This document shows, one piece after another, positions 1-5,918 of a stretch of 38,826 nucleotides of DNA. The translations under genes and the position numbers were made by a program. The stretch comes from Candidatus Saccharimonadota bacterium (GTDB lineage Bacteria; Patescibacteriota; Saccharimonadia; Saccharimonadales; Saccharimonadaceae). The stretch lies in NCBI GenBank assembly GCA_017431725.1, contig JAFRKN010000006.1, positions 1 to 38,826 of the forward strand, read 5' to 3'. Positions within the stretch are counted from its first letter, which is position 1. Each line of letters opens with the position of its first letter. The notes beneath the pieces were generated by a model, which saw only the letters and a program-made list of their open reading frames with translations, was not told the origin of the DNA and did no database searches.

Positions 1-154
<154 letters not shown>

Positions 155-341
155 TGAGAAGGAATTGATGCTTATGAATCCGCGAGGATGCATAATGCTA
201 GGTCGGTTACGGTTATGATTATATGCAAGCTTGAATCATAACAGCCCTCGTTAAGAGGCGTAACGTTAAGCTATTTGACGATGATTTGCACAACTAAGTT
301 GTTAAAACGAAAATTTCCCCAACGGGGGAATTTTTTGAAGA
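155..341 (+). other. 16S trailer with processing-type hairpins, no 23S or tRNA
   Basis: The spacer after 16S holds hairpins, for example GGTTATGATT near 210 pairing with AATCATAAC near 232, and CAACT/AGTTG near 291-301. No tRNA or 23S start is present, and it ends in a terminator. It may contain the 3' half of the 16S maturation stem, which cannot be shown because the 5' flank is outside the window. Confidence 0.6.
311..336 (+). terminator. Rho-independent terminator of the 16S transcript
   Basis: Stem TTCCCC / GGGGAA with flanking A/T pairs is closed by an AACG-type loop and followed by a run of T. It sits about 160 nt after the 16S 3' end and implies that transcription of rrs stops here. 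Confidence 0.8.
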
Positions 342-366
342 TAAGGTTACGTTCGGGTTTTTGGCA

Positions 367-395
367 TTGACGTTTTAAGAAAAGTATTATATAAT
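367..395 (+). promoter_or_regulatory. Sigma-70-type promoter of the 118-aa gene
   Basis: TTGACG (367-372) and TATAAT (390-395) are separated by 17 nt. Predicted start is near 402, giving a leader of about 70 nt. A hairpin lies inside that leader: CCAC..TTGC pairing with GCAAGTGG, about 427-446, just upstream of the AGGAGG site. Confidence 0.8.
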
Positions 396-471
396 AAAAC
401 TAAGTTAATCAAGGTTAACTCGCATCCACCTTGCGTATGCAAGTGGAAATATATTAAGAGGAGGTATTCGG

Positions 472-828
472 ATGAATACCAGAAGTTTTGAGATTGTTGG
501 AGGACCAAGTAGAGATGCACTATTTGATGCATGCAAATATGCCTACGATAGTCGTTCAACTATTGTTGTTGATTTCGAGGTGGCCATAGGCTATACCGCA
601 CCGCCATCTCAACCTGGAGCCGGGTATATCCCAATGAAATTAAAAGGAATTAAGATAGTGGGAATCCGACATGAGGACGGTAGCGGTGCTGGGTTTCGCA
701 TACACGGCTATTGTGATGCCGATTTAAACCTTCGGGACTACAAATATTCCGCGACTTGGCAACATTACAAATTTAGAGCGTCTTACGACACCAAACACCG
801 TACCGGTGAATTTACCTTTATTCTCTAA
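472..828 (+). CDS. Hypothetical protein, 118 aa
   Basis: I do not recognise this family. It has a near-consensus promoter, an AGGAGG site 7 nt before the ATG, and its own terminator, so it is a convincing single-gene unit. No signal peptide or membrane segment is visible. The product is a small soluble protein rich in aromatic residues and Gly, with a C-terminal half rich in Tyr, Lys and Arg. A hairpin just ahead of the ribosome site could control translation. It sits alone between the 16S terminator and a convergent MazG-like gene. The strong signals suggest high expression. No function is proposed. Confidence 0.8.
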   Translation: MNTRSFEIVGGPSRDALFDACKYAYDSRSTIVVDFEVAIGYTAPPSQPGAGYIPMKLKGIKIVGIRHEDGSGAGFRIHGYCDADLNLRDYKYSATWQHYKFRASYDTKHRTGEFTFIL

Positions 829-838
829 ACTTCCTCCC

Positions 839-860
839 CGCCCGGACCTTGTGTCCGGGC
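839..860 (+). terminator. Terminator after the 118-aa gene
   Basis: GCCCGGAC / GTCCGGGC, an 8-bp perfect stem with a CTTGT loop, followed by ATTTTT. It lies about 10 nt after the stop codon at 826-828 and faces the 3' end of the convergent MazG-like gene. Confidence 0.9.
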
Positions 861-873
861 ATTTTTATGCCAA

Positions 874-1215
874 TTATCTCTTATCTCCCTCACCGTGTAA
901 CTTATTTCTTCTCCTCCGGCTTTCTAACTTAGCGATATTTTCATCAGCCACTTCAGATAATGGCACATCAAGATATCTCGCAATCGCCGCCACATACCAA
1001 AGAGTATCTCCAAGCTCTTTAATAATCAAATCCTTATCTTCAGGCGAGACCACGCCATTCTTATCTCTCAAAATCTTTTTTATTTTATCTGCCGTCTCGC
1101 CCGCCTCTCCAACCAAACCTAGAACCTTTTCTATAAATCCAACCGCCTTTAAATCCGCCGTCGCTTCCGCCAAATCATATTTTGCTGCCTTTTTCTGATA
1201 TTCATCAAATCCCAT
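874..1215 (-). CDS. MazG-like nucleotide pyrophosphohydrolase
   Basis: This 113-aa all-alpha protein matches the MazG/dUTPase-like superfamily, which hydrolyses (d)NTPs to monophosphate and pyrophosphate with Mg2+ bound by two acidic pairs. The pairs are visible: GLVGEAGE with Glu37 and Glu40, and KELGD with Glu67 and Asp70. It is a single-domain short form, about half the size of E. coli MazG. An AAGGAGG site precedes the ATG, and the -10 box TATAAT on this strand is at 1239-1244. The start region is divergent from the TrmH gene, with promoters only 9 nt apart. Its likely role is nucleotide-pool housecleaning. Exact substrate cannot be read from sequence. Confidence 0.88.
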   Translation of the reverse strand: MGFDEYQKKAAKYDLAEATADLKAVGFIEKVLGLVGEAGETADKIKKILRDKNGVVSPEDKDLIIKELGDTLWYVAAIARYLDVPLSEVADENIAKLESRRRRNKLHGEGDKR

Positions 1216-1253
1216 ATACCTCCTTATCTGTTAAAAATATTATAGCACAGTGG

Positions 1254-1259
1254 TATAAT
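1254..1259 (+). promoter_or_regulatory. -10 box for a leaderless TrmH transcript
   Basis: TATAAT ends 6 nt before the ATG at 1266, so transcription should start at or beside the start codon. There is no Shine-Dalgarno sequence between them. Confidence 0.7.
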
Positions 1260-1265
1260 TAGATT

Positions 1266-1787
1266 ATGGAAGATACGCGGAATTTAATTGATGAATATAA
1301 GGGAATGACGAACGAACAAGTTTTTTCTGCGCTCGAGAAGTCTCGCACTTCTTTAGAGATTGCCATTGAAAATGTTGAACACGATTTCAATATCGGTTCG
1401 ATTGTCCGTACCGCGAACTCTTTTAATGTTAAAAAAGTTCATATTATTGGCAAGAAAAAATATAATCGTCGTGGTGCGATGTGTACCGATAAATATCTTG
1501 AAATTATTCACCATCCGACCGTGGAAGATTTTCTTAAAACCCAAAAGAACAGGGAATTAGTTGCCATTGAAAATAATACCGAACGTGCAAAACCGTTAAA
1601 TGATAAAAAATTTATCAAAGATACTACCCTTATTTTCGGCTCGGAGAACAACGGTATTACGAAAGACTTATTAGATCGAGCGAAAGATGTCAGATTTATT
1701 GAGAGCTTCGGCTCTACGCGTTCAGTTAATGTCGGCGTTGCCGCGGGAATTGCTATGTATGAGTACATACGCCAAACTACCTTCTAA
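1266..1787 (+). CDS. TrmH/SpoU-family RNA 2'-O-methyltransferase
   Basis: A 173-aa SPOUT enzyme that would transfer methyl from S-adenosylmethionine to a ribose 2'-OH of tRNA or rRNA. The three family motifs appear in order: NIGSIVRTANSF (about 42-53, with the catalytic-type Arg), LIFGSENNGI (about 122-131), and SVNVGVAAGIAMYEY near 152-166, the trefoil-knot SAM site. Motif 3 has SVNVGVA where SLNVSVA is more usual. It lacks the N-terminal L30e-like domain of RlmB, so it is a minimal catalytic unit resembling TrmL/TrmH forms. The start appears leaderless. The last 29 nt overlap the deacetylase gene, suggesting one transcript. The modified nucleotide is not predictable. Confidence 0.9.
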   Translation: MEDTRNLIDEYKGMTNEQVFSALEKSRTSLEIAIENVEHDFNIGSIVRTANSFNVKKVHIIGKKKYNRRGAMCTDKYLEIIHHPTVEDFLKTQKNRELVAIENNTERAKPLNDKKFIKDTTLIFGSENNGITKDLLDRAKDVRFIESFGSTRSVNVGVAAGIAMYEYIRQTTF

Positions 1788-2604
1788 AAAACCAAAGCAA
1801 AAAGCTCCCCATCGCTCTTTTTTCCGCCGTCTCGATATTCGTTTCCCTTGGCTAAAGCTTGCAGCTGTAATTTTAATTGGAATTTTTGCTATTATGGATC
1901 TTCTCGATCTCACCATTTCCAAAATTGGTGATCCTTACGATAAAATTAAAATCGCTCCCATGTCTCATCACGTGCGTGCTACCGAACGCTATTTCAATGG
2001 CAGAATGCTTGTCGCCCTTACTTTCGACGACGGTCCATCTGCCGAAACTACCCCAATCCTTCTCGATATTCTCTTTCAAAAAGATGTTCCAGCAACCTTC
2101 TTTATGCTAGGTAGCATGGCAAGGAAAAACCCAGATTTAGTGCGTCGCGCCGAAAAAGAAGGGCATAACATCGGCAGCCACACTATGTATCATCAAAATC
2201 TCGTCCGCATTTCTGCTAAAGCCACCCAAAACGATATTTCCGAAGCCAAAACAGTTTTTAACGAAATCTTAGGCCATCAACCCACTTATACTCGCCCACC
2301 TTATGGCAATATAAATAACACCGTGCGTTCTTCGGTTGGCACCCCTATGATTCTTTGGTCGGTCGACTCTCTCGACTGGCAAAGTAAAAATGTTGACGCT
2401 ATTGTCGCAACGATTATGGAACAAGTTCATGATGGTGCTATCATTTTGATGCATGATATTTACCCGACTTCTGTTGAAGCAGTCCCTATTATTATTAATA
2501 AATTAAGAGATGCCGGCTATGAATTTGTCAACATTTCCGAACTCGTCAAAATGCGTAGCATTAACCTTTCACCAGGCACAGCTTATTATAATTTTCGTCC
2601 CTAA
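1759..2604 (+). CDS. Membrane-anchored polysaccharide deacetylase (NodB domain)
   Basis: A 282-aa carbohydrate esterase family 4 type protein. After a basic N-terminus there is one membrane segment (about 32-52), placing the catalytic domain outside. NodB motifs are complete: TFDDGP (about 88-93, catalytic Asp and metal Asp), a HTMYH metal-binding pair, RPPYG, and LMHD near the C-terminus. Such enzymes remove acetyl groups from peptidoglycan GlcNAc/MurNAc or chitin-like polymers. Peptidoglycan modification, such as lysozyme resistance, is the inference here. I place the start at ATG 1759 inside the end of trmH. Upstream in-frame starts from 1687 would add residues of trmH frame-shadow composition. 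Likely translationally coupled to trmH. Confidence 0.88.
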   Translation: MSTYAKLPSKKPKQKAPHRSFFRRLDIRFPWLKLAAVILIGIFAIMDLLDLTISKIGDPYDKIKIAPMSHHVRATERYFNGRMLVALTFDDGPSAETTPILLDILFQKDVPATFFMLGSMARKNPDLVRRAEKEGHNIGSHTMYHQNLVRISAKATQNDISEAKTVFNEILGHQPTYTRPPYGNINNTVRSSVGTPMILWSVDSLDWQSKNVDAIVATIMEQVHDGAIILMHDIYPTSVEAVPIIINKLRDAGYEFVNISELVKMRSINLSPGTAYYNFRP

Positions 2605-2605
2605 T

Positions 2606-2839
2606 TTATTTTCCGAACATTAATTTTACCAATAGACCAAGCAAAAAAGTATGTAGATTTGCTGTCACCAAGAGCCCAACTACTACCGTTATTATGCCAA
2701 ACAGTTTAACGTGATCATATGAAGAAACCCCATTAGCCAAATTTTCGGCAATTTGACGATAAAAAATCACAATTAAACCCCCAGCCAATGCAATCATTAA
2801 CCCTCCAAACATCCAACCTAAACTAAATTCATAATCCAT
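2606..2839 (-). CDS. Small two-helix membrane protein, 77 aa
   Basis: Unrecognised family. The sequence shows two hydrophobic segments, about residues 9-27 and 46-70, joined by a short polar stretch containing SSYDHVK, which fits a hairpin membrane protein. It converges on the deacetylase gene with 1 nt between stop codons. The start ATG at 2839 is preceded by TATAAT (2847-2852 on this strand) with a 7-nt gap and no Shine-Dalgarno site, so the transcript is predicted to be leaderless. The function is unknown. Confidence 0.75.
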   Translation of the reverse strand: MDYEFSLGWMFGGLMIALAGGLIVIFYRQIAENLANGVSSYDHVKLFGIITVVVGLLVTANLHTFLLGLLVKLMFGK

Positions 2840-2846
2840 AAGAACT

Positions 2847-2852
2847 ATTATA
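2847..2852 (-). promoter_or_regulatory. -10 box, leaderless 77-aa membrane protein
   Basis: TATAAT on the minus strand ending 7 nt before ATG 2839. Confidence 0.6.
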
Positions 2853-2872
2853 TCACAAATATTTACAGAGGG

Positions 2873-2900
2873 TTGACATTTTTCTCATTTCCGTTAAAAT
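2873..2900 (+). promoter_or_regulatory. Promoter of the tRNA-Ala/tRNA-Ile unit
   Basis: TTGACA (2873-2878) and TAAAAT (2895-2900) are separated by 16 nt. Predicted start is about 4 nt ahead of the tRNA-Ala 5' end at 2911. Confidence 0.8.
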
Positions 2901-2910
2901 ATAGGAGCAA

Positions 2911-2987
2911 GGGGTAATAGCTCAGCTGATTAGAGCGCTGCCTTTGCAAGGCAGAGGTCCTGGGTTTGAGTCCCAGTTACTCCACCA
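2911..2987 (+). tRNA. tRNA-Ala (TGC)
   Basis: Acceptor GGGGTAA pairs with TTACTCC (one G-U), the anticodon stem CTGCC/GGCAG encloses loop TTTGCAA with anticodon TGC, and the D and T arms are normal. CCA is encoded. It stands outside any rRNA operon, 2.8 kb from 16S, upstream of tRNA-Ile in the reverse of the common Ile-Ala spacer order. Confidence 0.97.
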
Positions 2988-3005
2988 AGCAAATTACTAC
3001 CAAGC

Positions 3006-3082
3006 GGGGATATAGCTCAGCTGGTTAGAGCGCGTCACTGATAATGACGAGGTCTGTGGTTCAAGTCCACATATCCCCACCA
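3006..3082 (+). tRNA. tRNA-Ile (GAT)
   Basis: Acceptor GGGGATA pairs with TATCCCC, the anticodon loop is CTGATAA (anticodon GAT), and the T arm TGTGG/CCACA encloses TTCAAGT. CCA is encoded. It is 18 nt after tRNA-Ala and so co-transcribed, with a terminator immediately downstream. Confidence 0.97.
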
Positions 3083-3120
3083 GATTATAAAAAACTCGGC
3101 ATATTAGCCGATTTTTTAGT
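3075..3120 (+). repeat. Direct repeat, copy 1: tRNA-Ile 3' end plus terminator
   Basis: This 46-nt stretch, from CCCCACCA at the tRNA end through the terminator TCGGC-ATATTA-GCCGA and T-run, recurs at 3980-4025 with 43/46 identity and no gaps. The copies are 905 nt apart and bracket the 204-aa membrane protein gene. Confidence 0.85.
3089..3117 (+). terminator. Terminator of the tRNA-Ala/Ile unit
   Basis: TCGGC / GCCGA stem with an ATATTA loop, flanked by six A before and six T after. It lies 6 nt past the tRNA CCA. Confidence 0.85.
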
Positions 3121-3187
3121 GGTAAATTTCTGTTAAGTACCCTGCAGGTTCTAGGGTGCTATTTTGTACCAATTTTGCATAAAAAAT

Positions 3188-3213
3188 GGGGCAAAAAGTA
3201 CCGTTTTGCCCCT
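3188..3213 (-). terminator. Terminator of the 204-aa membrane protein gene
   Basis: GGGGCAAAA / TTTTGCCCC perfect inverted repeat. On the minus strand it is followed by ATTTTTTATG. It lies 50 nt past the stop codon of the gene ending at 3264. Confidence 0.8.
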
Positions 3214-3263
3214 ATAAATTCGTCTGTTAATACCCTAAACAACCAGATCTTATAATCTTTATT

Positions 3264-3878
3264 TTAAATCTTTGAATACAATGTTGAATCCGATAAGGCA
3301 TCTATAATTAATTTATCAATTGTTAAGTCTCTTTCTGGCGTAGTATTGGTGTACATTAGATAATAAGCAAAGTCGTCATCTAGAAAAACCGCATCATCTA
3401 GGCTTGTTTGCTGAGCGTTTCCGCTTTCAACCGCTGTTTTGTCTACTTTTATTAACCCTACCGTTGCTGTTTTTTGTTTATTGTTTACGGGCGAAGCAAC
3501 AATTGATAACCAACCATCATTATCTAGCGTATATGAAACTACGGAAATTGATTCTGGGATTTTAACATTTAATTTCCAGTCATCAATAATTATATTGGTT
3601 TTACTATTTTCGGAAGTATTATTGTTTGCACTTGTATTCTCTATAGTATTTTCTAATTTTTCTATCGATTGTTTCAGTTGTGTTATCTCTGAGTTTAATT
3701 CTGAAATTTGATTATCCTTTTGTGAATTCTGCAATATGCCATAAACGCCAAACCCAATACCACAAACTGCTACGATACAAGCAATTGCTGTAGCAATTTT
3801 TAATCCGTTACCGCCGTTTTGTTTGTTATTTTCTGTCACAGGCGCTATTGGCGCACCAGTATCTACATTTTGTTCCAT
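3264..3878 (-). CDS. Single-pass membrane protein with coiled coil, 204 aa
   Basis: Not recognised by family. A short acidic/Asn-rich N-terminus is followed by one membrane helix (about 26-48, Ala/Ile/Val/Gly-rich). Next come a heptad-type coiled coil (about 50-78) and an Asn/Ser/Thr-rich linker. The extracellular domain, from about residue 95, is a mixed alpha/beta sequence rich in Asp. This resembles small surface-exposed proteins of parasitic Patescibacteria, but that is only a topology-level comparison. The start is supported by GAAAGGATAAT before ATG, and the promoter TATAAT is at 3908-3913 on this strand. The gene is alone in an islet between two copies of the tRNA-Ile 3' end, which suggests acquisition or a duplication scar. 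Confidence 0.72.
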   Translation of the reverse strand: MEQNVDTGAPIAPVTENNKQNGGNGLKIATAIACIVAVCGIGFGVYGILQNSQKDNQISELNSEITQLKQSIEKLENTIENTSANNNTSENSKTNIIIDDWKLNVKIPESISVVSYTLDNDGWLSIVASPVNNKQKTATVGLIKVDKTAVESGNAQQTSLDDAVFLDDDFAYYLMYTNTTPERDLTIDKLIIDALSDSTLYSKI

Positions 3879-3979
3879 TATTATCCTTTCGATTATCCTT
3901 ATGTTTTATTATAGCACATTCATAGTCCAACTTTGCACGTAAATCTCCCCTATACAGTGTTAATACCTACCCAATTCGC

Positions 3980-4025
3980 CCCCACCAAATTTTAAAAAAC
4001 TCGGCATTTTAGCCGATTTTTTAGT
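3980..4025 (+). repeat. Direct repeat, copy 2: tRNA-Ile 3' tail and terminator
   Basis: CCCCACCA followed by A-rich spacer, TCGGC-ATTTTA-GCCGA hairpin and T-run, 43/46 identical to 3075-3120. No tRNA body precedes it: the upstream bases do not form T or anticodon arms. It behaves either as an attachment-site-like scar or as the remnant of a lost tRNA copy. The hairpin could still act as a terminator. Confidence 0.8.
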
Positions 4026-4057
4026 ATGTTTATTTATTAGCTTACGTCATCACAAAG

Positions 4058-4086
4058 AAAGACCGCCCCTTCTCGGAGCGGTCTTT
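4058..4086. terminator. Strong hairpin, likely bidirectional terminator
   Basis: AAAGACCGC / GCGGTCTTT, a 9-bp perfect stem with an 11-nt loop and a T-rich 3' side on both strands. It insulates the KGG gene promoter from the islet to its left. Confidence 0.7.
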
Positions 4087-4260
4087 TAGGTCATACATAG
4101 AATTAAGTAGCCTCGCAGTTTAATCTACTTAAAACTACCTCTAGTTTATATCACGAAATGCATAATGTCAAGACCTTTTTTCCACATTTTGTGCAAAAAA
4201 TTAGAAAAACGTGTTCGGATTTTATAAAAATATTAAAACACTTTTTTAAGAAAAAGCATA

Positions 4261-4289
4261 TTGACAAACGTTAAGCACTATGCTATAAT
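4261..4289 (+). promoter_or_regulatory. Consensus promoter of the KGG protein gene
   Basis: TTGACA (4261-4266), 17-nt spacer, TATAAT (4284-4289): a perfect consensus pair, the strongest-looking promoter in the window. Predicted start is near 4296, leaving a leader of about 63 nt. Confidence 0.88.
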
Positions 4290-4358
4290 CACGACATACA
4301 CTCTTGTAATGGGTGGTGATTAATTTTTAATATGGTGGGCAGAATAGGAGTTCTAGAA

Positions 4359-4562
4359 ATGGCTGGAACTAAAGCTGGCGGCATGAAAGCTGCTGCTACT
4401 AACAAAGCTAAATACGGTAAAGAATTCTATGCCCGTATTGGTAAAAAAGGTGGCCAAAATGGTCACACTGGTGGTTTCGCTGCTAACCCTGCGTTAGCTC
4501 GTATTGCTGGGGCCAAAGGTGGACGGATTTCTCGTCGTGGTCCTGCTAAAAAAGCTGCCTAA
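4359..4562 (+). CDS. Small basic KGG-motif protein (YciG/GsiB-like), 67 aa
   Basis: The protein is rich in Gly, Ala and Lys and contains repeated GG motifs: IGKKGGQNG at the centre and AGAKGGRISRRG near the C-terminus, both typical of the KGG-repeat family (general stress protein B / YciG type), with an Ala/Lys-rich start. These are small hydrophilic stress proteins, and a nucleic-acid-binding role is possible from the basic charge. I choose ATG 4359, which has AGGAG 8 nt upstream. The longer frame from 4332 has no such site. The perfect promoter predicts abundant product. Family-level identification is good; molecular role is unknown. Confidence 0.8.
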   Translation: MAGTKAGGMKAAATNKAKYGKEFYARIGKKGGQNGHTGGFAANPALARIAGAKGGRISRRGPAKKAA

Positions 4563-4566
4563 TAAT

Positions 4567-4968
4567 TTAAACTAAATTTTCGCAACGGGGACAATGATAG
4601 TCCCCGTCTTGCGTCTGAAATCGCGTAAGCCCACACTTAGGGCAACGCGATTTTTTGTGTAACCAATCTCGGTAAGTATCAAGCTCCCATTGTATAAAGT
4701 CGTCATCTATTTCGACCCCATACAAAGCAGCCAGTTCTTTTGCTTTTTCCCAAGCCTCCGCCTCCATTTTTAATCGTCCTACGCCAGTCTTAAAGTCTTT
4801 GTGCCCCAAGATAGCATGCGAAATCTCATGTAGAGTCAAAAGCTCATCAAAAGGCTCATTTGGGCCCAAGATAATCGTTTTTGGCGGGTGAAACGCAAAC
4901 TTCTTGCCTTTTTTAAATCTAAATTCTGGGAAATCGTTCTCTATTTTTTTTTCAAAAGTCACCTGCAT
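4567..4968 (-). CDS. ImmA/IrrE-like zincin with C-terminal zinc ribbon
   Basis: A 133-aa protein with the zinc-metallopeptidase motif HEISH (about 47-51) inside TLHEISHAILGH, followed by an Ala/Glu-rich helix as in IrrE/ImmA proteins. The C-terminal 30 residues form a rubredoxin-like knuckle pair, CPKCG and CPRC, so it should bind a second zinc. No signal peptide, so it is cytoplasmic. The family includes proteases that cleave phage or stress repressors, but no partner repressor gene is adjacent. It follows the ROK kinase gene by 9 nt on the same strand, so it is the second gene of that operon. The start is ATG at 4968 with no clear ribosome site, consistent with coupling. Confidence 0.75.
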   Translation of the reverse strand: MQVTFEKKIENDFPEFRFKKGKKFAFHPPKTIILGPNEPFDELLTLHEISHAILGHKDFKTGVGRLKMEAEAWEKAKELAALYGVEIDDDFIQWELDTYRDWLHKKSRCPKCGLTRFQTQDGDYHCPRCENLV

Positions 4969-4977
4969 AAAAGGGAA

Positions 4978-5751
4978 TTACTCTCGTTCCTTTTGACGAG
5001 CGTAAATATTACAACCATAAATTACCGACTCATTCGGCCTTTTCGGACGACGAAATTTTATACCTAAATCACTAGGCAAATATTTGGCATACAATTTAAA
5101 TATTTTTCCTAGAGGCCCTCCCAAAACAATTGTTTCTGGCTGGTATTTTTTCACGATATCTGGTAAACCCAGATAAACTCGTTTTGCAATATCCTTCATG
5201 ATTTCTTTTCCTCGTAGATCAGTAGCATAATCGGCATGGTAATAATTTTCGAGAGCTGAGGAGGCAGCGATATCTTCCCATTCTTCAACTTTTCCATCAT
5301 AAAAATACATCTTATGGCCAGGTTCGAAACTATTAGACTCGGGCAAAATACGATTTTTTTCGATAATTCCACCACCGATTCCGGTTGAAAAAGTCAAGAA
5401 AATTACTTTACCCGGAATACGAAAAGCTTCGTAAAGAGCACCTAAATTAGCATCATTTTCAAAATAAATTGGGCACTCGAACAAAGATTTTATTGGTGTT
5501 AACAGGTCAATATCGCCCCAATCTCGGTTCCCAAATCGAACTGAATAATTTTTTTGAACAAGACCAGGAATTGCCACAACAACTGAACGGATTTTATATT
5601 TTTGGAACTTTTCCAGATTTTCTTTCAATTCCTCAATAAAGGTTTTTGAGCCCCGAGCTGTTTTAAACTTAAAGCGTCTCACTACCCGACCCCTCTTTGA
5701 GAAGAGTGCAATTAAAGTTTTTGTTCCTCCGATATCAACTGCTAGATACAT
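4978..5751 (-). CDS. ROK-family sugar kinase-like protein
   Basis: 257 aa with the actin-fold ATPase signatures of ROK proteins: VDIGGTKT (about 4-11, phosphate 1), FENDANLGALYEA containing the catalytic Asp, and STGIGGGII (phosphate 2 loop). Members phosphorylate glucose, N-acetylmannosamine or similar hexoses, and some are regulators. There is no N-terminal HTH, so kinase is more likely. The usual zinc-binding Cys cluster CxCGxxGC is absent; at that position the sequence reads EPGHKMYFYDGK, so this is a non-zinc ROK variant. Length is short compared with about 300 aa. The start is predicted leaderless (TATAAT 5758-5763, 6 nt before ATG) and divergent from the S1 promoter. Substrate unknown. 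Confidence 0.82.
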   Translation of the reverse strand: MYLAVDIGGTKTLIALFSKRGRVVRRFKFKTARGSKTFIEELKENLEKFQKYKIRSVVVAIPGLVQKNYSVRFGNRDWGDIDLLTPIKSLFECPIYFENDANLGALYEAFRIPGKVIFLTFSTGIGGGIIEKNRILPESNSFEPGHKMYFYDGKVEEWEDIAASSALENYYHADYATDLRGKEIMKDIAKRVYLGLPDIVKKYQPETIVLGGPLGKIFKLYAKYLPSDLGIKFRRPKRPNESVIYGCNIYARQKERE

Positions 5752-5754
5752 ATA

Positions 5755-5783
5755 TTGATTATATCATGGTTTTTTGTTATAAT
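5755..5783 (+). promoter_or_regulatory. Promoter of rpsA
   Basis: TTGATT (5755-5760), 17-nt spacer, TATAAT (5778-5783). Start predicted near 5790, immediately before the structured leader. Confidence 0.75.
5758..5763 (-). promoter_or_regulatory. -10 box of a leaderless ROK kinase transcript
   Basis: TATAAT on the minus strand ends 6 nt before the ATG at 5751. It overlaps the -35 box of the divergent rpsA promoter. Confidence 0.7.
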
Positions 5784-5795
5784 TAACTAATCTTG

Positions 5796-5898
5796 GGCTC
5801 ATTCACTAATTTATATCCTAGATAAGACGTGTCTCAAGCAGGATATCTCGTCAGTACCCGTTGGGAAAAAATATATCTTATAAGTTAGTGAATGGGCC
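5796..5898 (+). promoter_or_regulatory. Structured leader of rpsA, candidate autoregulatory element
   Basis: A long-range stem joins 5796-5815 with 5879-5898. It begins GGCTCATTCACTAA opposite TTAGTGAATGGGCC, and the only departures from Watson-Crick are two G-U pairs valid in the sense RNA. Inside are smaller hairpins, such as AGAC-GT-GTCT and TCCT/AGGA. The stem ends 2 nt before the AAGGAAGG ribosome site, so folding could present or hide it. Feedback by S1, known for E. coli rpsA, is the natural but unproven regulator. Confidence 0.7.
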
Positions 5899-5918
5899 TA
5901 AAGGAAGGAAAATTAAAG

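Larger units (their letters stand above)
3879..4260. other. Intergenic region holding repeat copy 2 and terminators
   Basis: This gap has the upstream region of the 204-aa gene (TATAAT on the minus strand, 3908-3913), the second tRNA-Ile-end repeat, the 4058-4086 hairpin and a small inverted repeat AAGTAG/CTACTT around 4106-4132. The rest is AT-rich sequence with no gene-like reading frame. Confidence 0.6.

Noticed and set aside
347-559. 70-aa minus-strand frame near the left edge
   Set aside because: Runs over a strong promoter and the start of the 118-aa gene; no ribosome site.
806-1198. 130-aa frame opposite the MazG-like gene
   Set aside because: Antisense shadow of a conserved family; includes the terminator hairpin as codons.
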